A stretch of 64,000 nt of DNA from Bog-473 sp963807775 (GTDB lineage Bacteria > Actinomycetota > Acidimicrobiia > Acidimicrobiales > RAAP-2): the NCBI GenBank assembly GCA_963807775.1, contig CAWECY010000005.1:248001-312000 (forward strand), written 5' to 3'. The notes under the pieces were generated by a model. That model was not told where the DNA came from. It did not search any database and was given only the letters and a program-made list of their open reading frames with translations. Shown one piece after another: positions 44,792 to 54,110 of this stretch (its first letter is position 1; every line of letters starts with the position of its first letter). Both the position numbers and the translations under genes were made by a program.

Positions 44792-45725
44792 CTACGGGCG
44801 GGTGCCTATCTCGGCGTGCGCCGTCGCCTGCAGCGACCACTGGTGCTCGGTCGACCAGCGGCCGCCGCTCCGACGCTCGAGGACGACCTCCGCGTCGGCC
44901 ACCTCGCTGTTCACGCAGGTGGCGCTGGCGCCGTCGGGGTCGCGATAGTCGACCGAGACCGATGAGGCCTTCGGCTGGCTGACCCGGACCCGGAGGCGCC
45001 GAGCCCCGACCCGGCCCCGGACGGTCCACTCGGGCAGCCCCAGGTCGGCCCTGAACCGCGGGGCGGCGAGCAGCGGGGCACGCGGCCAGTCGACGCCGCG
45101 CGACGCGCAGGCGGAGGGCGGGCAGCGGGCGGAGGCGGTCGATCCCGGCCCGGTGCCCCACGGCGGCCACAATCTCGAGCACGTCACCCTCTCCGAGGTC
45201 GGCGTGGAGCCATCCCCAGCGCGTGGCGTTGCCGTGACCGCGGATGCGCGCGGCGCCGCCCGGGGCGTCCCGGAGTTCCCAGATGCGGTCGCCGAACGCG
45301 ATCGTGCCCGTGAAGCGCTCGGTCGGGAACGGGAGGTACTGCGAGGCAGGGAGGAGGTGGTGGTTCCACGCGGCTCGGCCGAACGTGTACAGCGGGACCG
45401 AGGCCTGCGTGTGCGTCAACGACCAGCGCGCCGGGCCCGCCGATCCCTCGCGGCGTCCGCGGTTGCTCAGGACGTCGCCACAGGCGAAGCGGGAGCCCGG
45501 CGCCGGGGGACCGGGCCCGAATCGCTGCAGGACCGGCGGCTCGCCCGGCGGGAAGGCGGCCGCCCACCCGTGGGCGTAGGCAGCCGAGCCGTCGGTGGGG
45601 GAGACCATCTCGTGGTGGAGCCAGAAGCCGGTGCCCGACACCGGGTCGGTGACGGTGTCGTACCAGACCTCGAGACGGCCCCGGCGGACCGCGGCACCCT
45701 CTTCTTCGGCGCCTGGGATGTGCAT
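44792..45725 (-). CDS. conserved hypothetical protein, possibly AttH/tocopherol-cyclase-like (frame break at 45095-45098)
   Basis: About 310 residues when one extra base is ignored. LEVWYDTVTDPVSGTGFWLH then HEMVSPTDGSAAYAHGWAAA at the start, WSLTHTQASVPLYTFGRAAW in the middle and, after the shift, VDWPRAPLLAAPRFRADLGL, CVNSEVADAEVVLERRSGGR and STEHQWSLQATAHAEIG. The Trp/Gly-rich beta pattern recalls the lipocalin-like AttH/CrtC fold, which is only a suggestion. The shift is CGGC where one Arg codon is expected. Confidence 0.55.
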
Positions 45726-45990
45726 GCGGGGGTCACGGTAGCGGCCGGACCTCCTTCGTGACCCCCGAGTTCGTCGCATCCCCGGGGAGGGACGCCGAGT
45801 TCGCTCGAAGACGCTGCACGCGTCCGTTTACGGGTGCGGCCGCCACGAGGCGGCGACTTTCTTCGAAAACGGCCCCGCGACGGGGTTCCGATATCTGCAC
45901 CGGGGCTGCAACTGGTGCAGCCCGTCCGCTGAGCTCCGGGCCCTGCGCTAGATGGCGCACCGGGGTTTCCACGGGTTACATTGCCCGCCA

Positions 45991-46836
45991 ATGCTCCCTG
46001 GCGGGGTGGGCTCAGGTGGGAGCTGGTCGCGGCGCCAGTTCATTGCTCTCGGCGGCGGGGGCGTGGTGGCGGCCGTCGTCGGATCGGCGGCTCCGAGTGC
46101 CGGTGCGGCCAAGCCGGTTGCCGCACGGCACGGGAACGCAGCTGCCGCCGGTCCCACGACCGCAGACACGTTCGGGCCGGAGACGGACGGGTCGTTCCTC
46201 AGCGCGGCGCAGCAGACGACGCTCGGCGCGGCCGTGGCGCGCCTCGTGCCGGCCTCCGGGCCGGGGGACTGGTCGGCGGCGGACCTCGGCGTCGTGAACT
46301 ACATCGACAACCTGCTCTCGGGGTTCGGGCGCGACCCCGTGGCGGGAGGGATCTACCCCGGCGGCCCCTATCGCGGGTCGTCTCCGGGGGGCGGTGGCTT
46401 CTCCCAGTTCCGTCCGCTCACCGCGGCCAAGACACTGGGCTGGCGGCGGCAGGTCTTCACCTGGCAGGACCTCTACACGACCGGGCTGGCGGGCCTCGAC
46501 GAGGCGGCCGGGGGCGACTTCGCGGCGGCGCCGGGAGCCGAACAGGACCTGATCCTCCATGCCCTGGACGACGCGGCGTCGCCGTTCTTCGGCGCGCTGT
46601 TCAACCACACGATGGAAGGCACGTACTCGCACCCCGTCTACGGGGGGAACCGCGGCTACGTCAGTTGGCAGTGGCTGGGGTTCGCCGGCGACGTGCACGG
46701 GGTGCGCTTCCCGACGACCGGCAGCCGCGGGTCCTGGAACGTCTACGGCGGCTACGCGCCCGAGGAGATCGCAGTGCCCGGCTCGGCGGCGACCGAGCAA
46801 CCGGTGGTCACGAGCGCTCCGCCCACGCAGTGGTGA
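45991..46836 (+). CDS. gluconate 2-dehydrogenase subunit 3 family protein (Tat-exported)
   Basis: 281 residues. ATG 45991 gives a proper signal: SWSRRQFIALGGGGVVAAVV is a twin-arginine motif with a hydrophobic region and an Ala-x-Ala end. The mature part has LSAAQQTTLGAAVARLVPAS and GVVNYIDNLLSGFGRDPVAG, the start of the Gluconate_2-dh3 family. These small subunits accompany GMC-type flavoprotein dehydrogenases across the membrane; the GMC gene is two genes downstream. TACATT (45977-45982) may be a -10 for a leaderless start. Confidence 0.85.
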   Translation: MLPGGVGSGGSWSRRQFIALGGGGVVAAVVGSAAPSAGAAKPVAARHGNAAAAGPTTADTFGPETDGSFLSAAQQTTLGAAVARLVPASGPGDWSAADLGVVNYIDNLLSGFGRDPVAGGIYPGGPYRGSSPGGGGFSQFRPLTAAKTLGWRRQVFTWQDLYTTGLAGLDEAAGGDFAAAPGAEQDLILHALDDAASPFFGALFNHTMEGTYSHPVYGGNRGYVSWQWLGFAGDVHGVRFPTTGSRGSWNVYGGYAPEEIAVPGSAATEQPVVTSAPPTQW

Positions 46837-46880
46837 GCGAGCAGTGAAAGGGGAAGAGCGGTGAAAGGGGAAGTGGACTG

Positions 46881-47792
46881 GTGAGACACCTGCGGCGAAC
46901 AGCCACGTGGGCGGTGGTCGGCTGGGCCTGCGCCCTCGCCCCGGCGGCCGTGTGGTCGGCCCCGGCCGCCGGGGCGGCTCCCTCGACGTCGACGCCCTCG
47001 ACGTCCTCGACCAGCACCGCGTTCGACGACCCGCTCGGACCCCTCGTCGACGTGACGGCCGACTGGCGGCAGTACCAGCCCTCGGCGGACTTCTGCATCA
47101 AGCCCGACGTGATCGACTACCCGGCGGCCAGCGACGCCACCGCCACCGGCGCCAACCCGGCGTGCCGCGCCTCGGGCTTCCCCGCCGACGCCACCGGACT
47201 GGTCGAGGTGAAGATCGACACGCCACCCCTCTGCTCGGGGTGCCGGCGCTACTTCATCGACTACGCGCGCATCGGACCGAGCACGGCGGCCGACCCCAGC
47301 GCGCACGGGCACGCCTACTTCAGGCTGATGTCGTTCAACCCGACCTACACCATCGAACCCACGGCGCACAGCCCGAACGTCAAGAACTTCACCAACGACG
47401 AACTGGTGAGTCCGCCGAACTCGGCGCAGTACGCCGTGGTCTCGCGCCTCGATCCCGAGCTGATGGCGTACGCCGCCGACACGGCGAACTTCGCGCACAC
47501 CGCGGCGCAGGGCCCCTATTACATCGGGCCCTGGTACGTGAACGAGGCGGGGCAGCGCATCGACGGCGCCTACGTGGACGTCAGCCTGGCCCACGCGGTC
47601 GACCTGCAGAACGCGACCCTCGACAGCATCGTCTACGCGGCGGGCTTCGACACCGATCCCGCGACGTGCGCCGACGCCGAGCTGCTGGGGTCTGCGTATG
47701 CGGACGGCAACTACTTCTACGGAGGCTGTGTGAACGACGGCGGGGCGAGCACGCCACCGGGCCTCGACCCGTGGCCGGACCCGCCGGGTTGA
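46881..47792 (+). CDS. secreted protein of unknown function in a GMC dehydrogenase cluster
   Basis: 303 residues from GTG 46881. Signal peptide: RHLRRTATWAVVGWACALAP through AAGAA. The mature protein has ADWRQYQPSADFCIKPDVID, a CSGC pair (CSGCRRYFIDYARIGP, not CxxCH) and a C-terminal CADAELLGSAYADGNYFYGG, with six or more Cys overall, so disulfides are likely. No recognised domain. Fixed between subunit 3 and the GMC oxidoreductase, it may be an accessory or electron-transfer partner. The ribosome-binding region is duplicated (GTGAAAGGGGAAG at 46844 and 46861). Confidence 0.65.
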   Translation: MRHLRRTATWAVVGWACALAPAAVWSAPAAGAAPSTSTPSTSSTSTAFDDPLGPLVDVTADWRQYQPSADFCIKPDVIDYPAASDATATGANPACRASGFPADATGLVEVKIDTPPLCSGCRRYFIDYARIGPSTAADPSAHGHAYFRLMSFNPTYTIEPTAHSPNVKNFTNDELVSPPNSAQYAVVSRLDPELMAYAADTANFAHTAAQGPYYIGPWYVNEAGQRIDGAYVDVSLAHAVDLQNATLDSIVYAAGFDTDPATCADAELLGSAYADGNYFYGGCVNDGGASTPPGLDPWPDPPG

Positions 47793-47805
47793 GCGAGGCG
47801 GCGCC

Positions 47806-49560
47806 GTGAGCGGGGCGAACGAGCCCTACGACGTCGTCATCGTCGGATCGGGGGCCGGCGGTGGCATGGCGGCGTACGTGCTCGCCGCGGCCGGGGCGAA
47901 GGTGGCGGTGATCGAGAAGGGGCCGTGGGCCACGCCGGCGGACTTCGGCGACGACGAGCTCCGTTTCGGCGACCGCAACCTGATCGACGAGGACGCCCTC
48001 ATTGAGCCGCGCACCTTCCGCGACTCGCCGCTCGAGGGGGATCACGCCTACGTCGGACCCGTGCTCGACTGCAGCCGTTGCGTCGGGGGCGGGTCGGTCC
48101 ACTACGGCGCCGTGTGCTTCCGGTTCCGGCCCGAGGACTTCCGGGCGCTCACGACGTACGGCCCGCTCCCGGGGGCCGACCTGGCCGACTGGCCGCTCAC
48201 CGACGCCGAGTTGGACCCGGCGCGGCAGGACTCCATCTGGGCCTACTACCGCCGGGTGGAGGCGCTGATCGGCGTGGCCGGGGGGCAACCGGCCGGCTCG
48301 GACCAGCCCGGCTGGCCGGTGCCGGGCGCCGGGCAGGAGCGCACCGACCCCTACCCGATGCCGGGGCACCCGGCCAACTACCCGGCCCAGCTCTTCGAGC
48401 AGGCGGGTGCCGCGCTCGGGCTGCACCCCTTCCCGACGCCGGTGGCGCTCAACAACGGGACCTACGACGGGAGGCCGGGCTGCACCTACTGCGGCTTCTG
48501 TTCCGGCTACGCCTGCCCCATTGAGGCCAAGGGCGACACCCGCGTGACGGCCCTGGCCAAAGCACTGGCGACGGGGAACCTGACGATCATGGCGGACACC
48601 ATGACCACCGGGGTCGCGGTCAGGGGCGGGCGGGCGACGGGGGTCTACACGACGACGGCGGCCGGGGCGGACGGCTTCGTGCCGGCGTCCACGGTGGTCC
48701 TGGCGGCGTCCACGGTGGAGACCCCGCGCCTCACCCTCTTGTCGGACCTGCCCGGCGATCTGGTCAACCTCGACCTGGTCGGGTCCCGTCTCATGACCCA
48801 CCATTTCCCCGGCGGCCTCGGCGTGTTCGACGAGCGGGTCGACTACTGGCGGGGCTTCTGGAGCATGCGCTGCCTCGACGACTACTACTTCGGCCCCCCC
48901 GGGTCCCAGCTCTTCGGGTACGGCAACGTCCAGACGGTCGGCCCGTCGGGCGGGGCGCGCTCGGCCTTCGGCACCGGTGGGCTGGTCTCGCTGGCCAAGA
49001 CGGTGTCGTGGGGGCCGACCCACAAGCTCGGGATGCAGAGCCTGTTCGGCCACATGCAGTTCCTCTCCATGATCGGCCAGGATCCCCCGGTCTCGACCAA
49101 CCGGGTGGATCTCGACCCGACGGTGCAAGACGTCTACGGCCTCCCGGTGGCGCGCATCACGTACGCGCACCATCCGAACGACCTGGCGGTGCAGGCGGTG
49201 ATGGCGACCGTGCTCGCCGACCTCCTGAGAGAGATGGGCGCCACCTCGTCCCAGGCGGTCATGCCCATGGGCATCCCGACGGCCATCCCCCAAGGCGGCA
49301 ACCAAACGGCCCTCGAGACCGGACCCCTGCGGGGGTTCCCGCCGACCATCGGCGGGCTGGTCAACCACCAGATGGGCACCATGCGCATGGGGCCAGACCC
49401 GGACTCCTCGGTGCTGGACCCGAACGGTCGGTTCTGGGGCATCCCCAACCTCTACGTGTGCGACGGGTCGGTCTTTCCCACCTCAGGCGGCTACAACCCG
49501 ACCCTCACCATTCAGGCCATGGCATGGCGCACGGCACAGGGAATCGCCGACGCCAGGTGA
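47806..49560 (+). CDS. GMC family oxidoreductase (gluconate dehydrogenase-like flavoprotein)
   Basis: 584 residues from GTG 47806. FAD-binding VVIVGSGAGGGMAAYVLAAA at the N-terminus, GPVLDCSRCVGGGSVHYGAV in the flavin region, a Cys cluster CTYCGFCSGYACPIEAKG and C-terminal VNHQMGTMRMGPDPDSSVLD then CDGSVFPTSGGYNPTLT. The NHQMGTMRMG His and the NP motif are the usual active-site end. It oxidises an alcohol or sugar acid and is probably exported together with the Tat subunit. The substrate is unknown. Confidence 0.92.
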   Translation: MSGANEPYDVVIVGSGAGGGMAAYVLAAAGAKVAVIEKGPWATPADFGDDELRFGDRNLIDEDALIEPRTFRDSPLEGDHAYVGPVLDCSRCVGGGSVHYGAVCFRFRPEDFRALTTYGPLPGADLADWPLTDAELDPARQDSIWAYYRRVEALIGVAGGQPAGSDQPGWPVPGAGQERTDPYPMPGHPANYPAQLFEQAGAALGLHPFPTPVALNNGTYDGRPGCTYCGFCSGYACPIEAKGDTRVTALAKALATGNLTIMADTMTTGVAVRGGRATGVYTTTAAGADGFVPASTVVLAASTVETPRLTLLSDLPGDLVNLDLVGSRLMTHHFPGGLGVFDERVDYWRGFWSMRCLDDYYFGPPGSQLFGYGNVQTVGPSGGARSAFGTGGLVSLAKTVSWGPTHKLGMQSLFGHMQFLSMIGQDPPVSTNRVDLDPTVQDVYGLPVARITYAHHPNDLAVQAVMATVLADLLREMGATSSQAVMPMGIPTAIPQGGNQTALETGPLRGFPPTIGGLVNHQMGTMRMGPDPDSSVLDPNGRFWGIPNLYVCDGSVFPTSGGYNPTLTIQAMAWRTAQGIADAR

Positions 49561-49604
49561 TCCCGGAGCTGTCCGTACCGCCGGACCCGCTCGCTGCGCT
49601 ACCA

Positions 49605-49626
49605 TATCTGCGTGCCTACGCAGATA
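49605..49626. promoter_or_regulatory. ArsR/SmtB operator overlapping the start codon
   Basis: TATCTGCGT-GCCT-ACGCAGATA is a perfect inverted repeat with 9-bp arms. It contains the GTG start (49612) of the ArsR gene, so repressor binding would block a leaderless promoter of the metal-efflux operon. Confidence 0.75.
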
Positions 49627-49941
49627 GTAAGGACACCGGCCTCCGAGGACTTTGACGCCGCCGTCGGGATGCTCAAGCTGCTCGGCGACGAGACCCGCCT
49701 GCGGGTGATCTGGGCCCTGCTCGAGGGCGAGCACTCGGTCAACGAGCTGGCCGAGCGGGTGGGCGCCCAGCCGGCCGCCGTCTCCCAGCACCTGGCCAAG
49801 CTGCGGCTGGCCCGGCTGGTGCGGAGCCGCCGCGAAGGCACGCGGATCTTCTACGTGCTCGACGACGCCCACGTACGGAGGCTCGTGGAGGAGGTGCTCA
49901 CGCACGCCGACCACGTAACGGCGAGTGGTGGCCATGGGTGA
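49612..49941 (+). CDS. ArsR/SmtB family metal-responsive repressor
   Basis: 109 residues from GTG 49612. Winged helix: MLKLLGDETRLRVIWALLEG, NELAERVGAQPAAVSQHLAK and RLARLVRSRREGTRIFYVLD, then VRRLVEEVLTHADHV with a C-terminal His. The ELxxxxx-C metal site typical of ArsR is absent (no Cys), so an alpha-5 site (D..H...H) as in zinc or nickel sensors fits. It overlaps the CDF gene, so it probably represses that transporter. Confidence 0.92.
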   Translation: MPTQIVRTPASEDFDAAVGMLKLLGDETRLRVIWALLEGEHSVNELAERVGAQPAAVSQHLAKLRLARLVRSRREGTRIFYVLDDAHVRRLVEEVLTHADHVTASGGHG

Positions 49942-50881
49942 GGGCCACGGGGACGGGCACGGGCACGGAGATGGAGACCGCGCCCACCTGAGTCCGTCGG
50001 CCGAGACGGACCGGCGGGCGCTGATCGTCGCGCTGGCGTTGCTCGTCACGTTCATGGCCTTCGAGGTCGGCGCGGCGGTGTACGCCAACTCGCTGGCGCT
50101 GCTGGCCGACGCCGGGCACATGCTGGTCGACGTCGGCGCCATCGCCGGGTCCCTGTGGGCCATCCGGCTGGCCGCCCGGCCCGAGACGGGGTCACACACC
50201 TACGGCATGAAGCGGGCCGAGATCCTGGCGGCGGCGGGGAACGCCATCGCCCTCCTCGTCGTCTCGGTCCTGGTGACGTTCGAGGCCGTCGTGCGGCTGT
50301 CCCGACCCAGCCCGGTCGACGGGGCGGTGCTGATCGTCGTGGCCGGCGTCGGCGTGGCACTCAACTTGGTGGTCACGGTCATCATGTCGAGGGCGAACCG
50401 GAGCTCGCTCAACGTCGAGGGCGCCTACCGGCACGTCCTGACCGACCTCTACGGCTTCGCCGGGACCCTGATCGCCGGCGTGGTGATCGTCACGGCCGGG
50501 TTCGAGCGGGCCGACGCCATCGCCTCGCTCGTCGTGGTGGGCCTGATGCTGAAGGCCGCGGTCGAGCTGTTGCGGCCGTCGCTGCGCATTTTGCTGGAGG
50601 CGACGCCCGAGGACATCGACCTCGAGGAGGTGCGCCGGCACCTGCTTGACCTGCCCGAGGTGCAGTCGGTGCACGACCTGCACGCCTGGACGCTGACGTC
50701 GTCGCTGCCCATCCTGACGGCGCACGTGGTGGTGACCGACGAGTGCCTCAACACGGGGCAGGCGGGCCGGGTGCTCGACCACCTGCAGGACTGCCTGGCC
50801 GGGCACTTCGACGTGGCGCACTCGACGCTGCAGTTCGAGGCGGCGGGCCACATTGAGCACGAGCTCGGCGGGCACCCCTGA
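49934..50881 (+). CDS. CDF family cation efflux protein
   Basis: 315 residues from ATG 49934, overlapping ArsR by 8 bases. A His-rich N-terminus (GEGHGDGHGHGDGD) should bind metal. Six helices follow, with LLADAGHMLVDVG as the first HxxxD site (His-Asp) and GAYRHVLTDLYG as the second. The C-terminal cytoplasmic ferredoxin-like domain includes VQSVHDLHAWTLTSSLPILT. Zn, Co or Ni exported in exchange for protons is typical. Confidence 0.94.
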   Translation: MGEGHGDGHGHGDGDRAHLSPSAETDRRALIVALALLVTFMAFEVGAAVYANSLALLADAGHMLVDVGAIAGSLWAIRLAARPETGSHTYGMKRAEILAAAGNAIALLVVSVLVTFEAVVRLSRPSPVDGAVLIVVAGVGVALNLVVTVIMSRANRSSLNVEGAYRHVLTDLYGFAGTLIAGVVIVTAGFERADAIASLVVVGLMLKAAVELLRPSLRILLEATPEDIDLEEVRRHLLDLPEVQSVHDLHAWTLTSSLPILTAHVVVTDECLNTGQAGRVLDHLQDCLAGHFDVAHSTLQFEAAGHIEHELGGHP

Positions 50882-50900
50882 CCCGGACGAGGTGCGGCCG

Positions 50901-52173
50901 TCAGGCCGGTGGCGCGAACGCGGCGACCAGCTCGACGTGCTCCGTCATGGGGAAGATGTCGAAGGCCCGCAGCGTCGTGAGCCGCCATCCGGCCTCCAGC
51001 AGGACGCGGGCGTCGCGGCTGAAGGACGCGGGGTCGCACGACACGTAGGCGACGACGCGCAGCGTGTACCGGTGCGCCTGGTCGAGGGCGCGCATGACGT
51101 CGATGCCCGCACCCTGCCGGGCGGGGTCGAGGACGACGACGTCCGGCCGGCCCAGTCCGGAGGCGACCAGCTCGGGCGTCACGGCGGCCGCCACGACCTC
51201 GAGCTGGGAGAGCGCGGCCCCGTTGTGGCGGGCGTCGGCGCAGGCCCGGGCGTCCCGCTCGACAGCGAGGACCGACCCGGTCGGGCCGACAGCCTCGGCT
51301 ATCGGGACCGAGAACAGCCCGGCGCCGGCGTAGAGATCGGCGACGGACTCGCCGGGTTCCGGACGGGTGAGGTCGACGACGGCGTCGAGCAGCGCGTCGG
51401 CCGCGCCGACGTGCGCCTGCCAGAACACGCCGGCCGAGACGCGGTACGTGTGGCCGCGCACGACGAGGTGGACGGCACCCGGCTCGCGCCGCAGCTGACC
51501 GCGCACGACCAGCCCGGTGCGCAGCGCGGGCAGCCGCGGCTCGGCGCGGCCGTGCGGGGTGAGGTGCACGTGCACGAGCGCGTCGCCGGGCGACGTACCG
51601 GTGACGACCTCGAGCTCGCCCGCTCCGGGCCAGGAGGTGCGCAAGGCGTCGGTGGCGGCCACCTGTGCCGTGGCGACGGGGCACGAGTCGACGTGCTCGA
51701 TCCGATGGGAGCGGTGTCGGCGGAAGCCCACGGCGCCGCCGCGGTCGACCGCCGACGCGGACGCGGCTGCGCCAGGCCAGGCCGTCCGCCGTTCCGGCGA
51801 CGGGCTCCACTTCGACCGGACGCTCGACGCCCGCCACCCGGCGCAGCTGCTCGGCGACCCGGAACGCCTTGAGTCGCCGCTGGGCGCCGAGCTCGACGTG
51901 CTGGTAGTCGCACCCACCGCAGCGACCGGGTCCGGCGTGCGGGCACGGAGGTGCCACCCGGTCAGGGGACGGCTCGAGGATCTCGACGGCGTCGGCCCGG
52001 AGGTACGACGTCGTGGTGGCGGTCACGCGGGCCCGCACCCGCTCGCCGGGCAGGGAATGGCGGACGAACACGACCCGGCCGTCGGGGGCTCGGGCGACAC
52101 AGCCACCGCCGGCGGCGGCGGAGCCCGTCTCCAGCTCGAGCACGTCGTGGCCAGGCGAAAAGGACGTCGACAT
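50901..52173 (-). CDS. RumA/TrmA-type uracil-5 RNA methyltransferase (frame break at 51753-51756)
   Basis: About 423 residues when one extra base is ignored; ATG 52173. An N-terminal TRAM domain (LELETGSAAAGGGCVARAPD) is followed by the 4Fe-4S cluster region CPHAGPGRCGGCDYQHVELG. RSRVRV and, after the shift, AVDRGGAVGFRRHRSHRIEH continue the domain. The SAM site is VADLYAGAGLFSVPIAEAVG, the catalytic Cys is in YVSCDPASFSRDA and MTEHVELVAAF holds the final Glu. It should methylate uracil in rRNA or tRNA. The break is GTCG where one Val codon is expected. Confidence 0.87.
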
Positions 52174-52452
52174 CGCTTGGGAGCGTACGACGCCGGCCCT
52201 ACCCAGGCCCTTCGCGACGTTCGGGCACGACTGGGGCGTGGGGTGCGGCGTGTGCCGCCTAGAGGGTGGCCCTACCAATTTCGCTCGGATTCGTGAGTCA
52301 GAGCTAACGCTTGGATGGTCAAAGCGATAGTCGAGGCCCCTAGGCAGTGGGGGCAAGACCTCGCCCGGTGAAAATCGGCAAGATGGTGTCGATCCGGGTC
52401 GGGGCCGATCGTCGTAAGAGCGATACCAACCCCCAGAACAGAGGAGCACACC

Positions 52453-52800
52453 ATGCGGTACCTGTTGATGATCGCCGGCGACGAGAACGCAATCACCTCC
52501 GCCCCGGCCGAAGCCCAGACGGCAATCACCGACGCCTACGGCGAGTGGGTCAAAGTGATGGCCGACAAGGGTGCCCTCCAGGGCGGAGAGCGCCTGCGTC
52601 CGACCGGCGACGCCACCACGGTCCGCGTGCGCAACGGAGAGGTGCTGACCACGGACGGGCCGTTCGCGGAGACGAAGGAGCAGTTGGGCGGCTACTTCGT
52701 CCTCGAGTGCCGGGACCTGGACGAGGCGATCGAGGCGGCGTCGCAGCTCCCGGGCGCCAGCACGGGTTCCATAGAGGTGAGGCCGATCTGGGAGATGTGA
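52453..52800 (+). CDS. YCII-related (DGPF) domain protein
   Basis: 115 residues. MRYLLMIAGDENAIT and the diagnostic TTDGPFAETKEQLGGYFVLE are the YCII/DGPF pattern. These proteins are nearly always encoded before an ECF sigma factor of the type found next; here the stop overlaps it (GTGA). The function is unclear; a role in sensing or in modulating the sigma factor is likely. Confidence 0.93.
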   Translation: MRYLLMIAGDENAITSAPAEAQTAITDAYGEWVKVMADKGALQGGERLRPTGDATTVRVRNGEVLTTDGPFAETKEQLGGYFVLECRDLDEAIEAASQLPGASTGSIEVRPIWEM

Positions 52801-54041
52801 GCCCCGACGTCGAGGTTGCCATTTCGGAGGCGTTCCACGAGGAGTGGGGCAAGGTCGTCGCCACCCTCATTCGCCTCATCGGTGACTGGGACCTGGCCGA
52901 GGAGTGCGCGCAGGATGCCTTTGCGAAGGCCGCCGAACGGTGGCCGCGTGACGGCATCCCGCGCCGCCCCGGCGCCTGGCTCACCACGGTGGCCCGCCAT
53001 CGTGCCCTCGACCTGGTCCGGCGCGGACAGCTCGGCACGTCGAAGGTGAAGGAGCTGGCCGTCTTGAGCCCGACCGACGACACCACCGGCGTGCCGGTCG
53101 ACGACGTGCCCGACGACCGCTTGCGCCTCATGTTCACGTGCTGCCACCCCGCCCTGTCGTTCGAGGCGCAGGTGGCCCTGACCCTGCGGACGTTGGCGGG
53201 AATGACGACGGCGGAGATCGCCCGTGCGTTCCTGGTGCCGGAGCCGACGATGGCGCAGCGCCTGAGCCGGGCCAAGAAGAAGATCCGCAACGCCGGCATT
53301 CCGTACCGGGTGCCGCCGGCGCACCAGCTGGTGGACCGCACCGGCGCGTTGCTGGCGGTGCTGTACCTGCTCTTCAACGAGGGCTACAGCGCCACGGCCG
53401 GTGAGGATCTCCTGCGGCGCCCACTGAGCGAAGAGGCCATCCGGCTCGCCCGCACCCTGCGCGCCCTGATGCCGGACGAGCCGGAGGCGCATGGGCTGCT
53501 GGCCCTCATGCTGCTGCACGACGCGCGTCGGAACGCCCGCGTCGACCGCGTCGGTGATCTCGTGCTCCTGGAAGACCAGGACCGGTCGTCCTGGGATCGG
53601 GACGAAATCGTCGAGGGGGTCGAGGTGCTGGAGGCGGGCCTCCGGCAGCGGCGGCCCGGTCCCTACCAGTTGCAGGCCGCCATCGCGGCCTGCCATGCGC
53701 AAGCGGAGCGGGCAGACGACACCGACTGGGCCGAGATCGCCGGGTTGTACGCGCGCCTGTCCGACCTGGCCCCGTCCGCCGTCGTCGAGCTGAACCGCGC
53801 CGTCGCGGTCTCCATGTGGCAGGGACCGGAGGCGGGCTTGGTCCTCGTCGACCGCCTGATCGAGCGCGGCGAGCTCCGCGGCTACCACCTGCTGCCGGCG
53901 GCCCGGGCGGACATGCTGCGCCGGCTGGGCCGGCGGCCCGAGGCGGCGGCGGCCTACCGGGAGGCGGCCGCACTGGCCGGCACCGACGCCGAGCGCCGCT
54001 ACCTCCAGCGCCGGGTCGAGGAGGCGACCGCCCCGGTTTGA
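52797..54041 (+). CDS. ECF sigma factor with extended C-terminus (ECF42-like)
   Basis: 414 residues from GTG 52797, overlapping the YCII gene. Sigma-2: RLIGDWDLAEECAQDAFAKA and AWLTTVARHRALDLVRRG. Sigma-4: LTLRTLAGMTTAEIARAFLV and EPTMAQRLSRAKKKIRNAGI. The extra 230 residues contain LYLLFNEGYSATAGEDLLRR and tetratricopeptide-like helices (AELNRAV-type AVVELNRAVAVSMWQGPEAG). This C-terminal extension with a YCII partner and no anti-sigma factor is the hallmark of ECF42. Confidence 0.94.
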   Translation: MSPDVEVAISEAFHEEWGKVVATLIRLIGDWDLAEECAQDAFAKAAERWPRDGIPRRPGAWLTTVARHRALDLVRRGQLGTSKVKELAVLSPTDDTTGVPVDDVPDDRLRLMFTCCHPALSFEAQVALTLRTLAGMTTAEIARAFLVPEPTMAQRLSRAKKKIRNAGIPYRVPPAHQLVDRTGALLAVLYLLFNEGYSATAGEDLLRRPLSEEAIRLARTLRALMPDEPEAHGLLALMLLHDARRNARVDRVGDLVLLEDQDRSSWDRDEIVEGVEVLEAGLRQRRPGPYQLQAAIAACHAQAERADDTDWAEIAGLYARLSDLAPSAVVELNRAVAVSMWQGPEAGLVLVDRLIERGELRGYHLLPAARADMLRRLGRRPEAAAAYREAAALAGTDAERRYLQRRVEEATAPV

Positions 54042-54110
54042 CAGTTCCGGGCGCCGTTGCAATCGTCTCGCTCCGCGCAGGGAGCGCGGCGGAGCGAGAG
54101 GACGGCAGCA

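Noticed and set aside
47581..49368. 595-residue minus-strand frame opposite the GMC gene
   Set aside because: Shadow of a high-GC gene; its translation is low-complexity and the plus-strand GMC protein has clear motifs.
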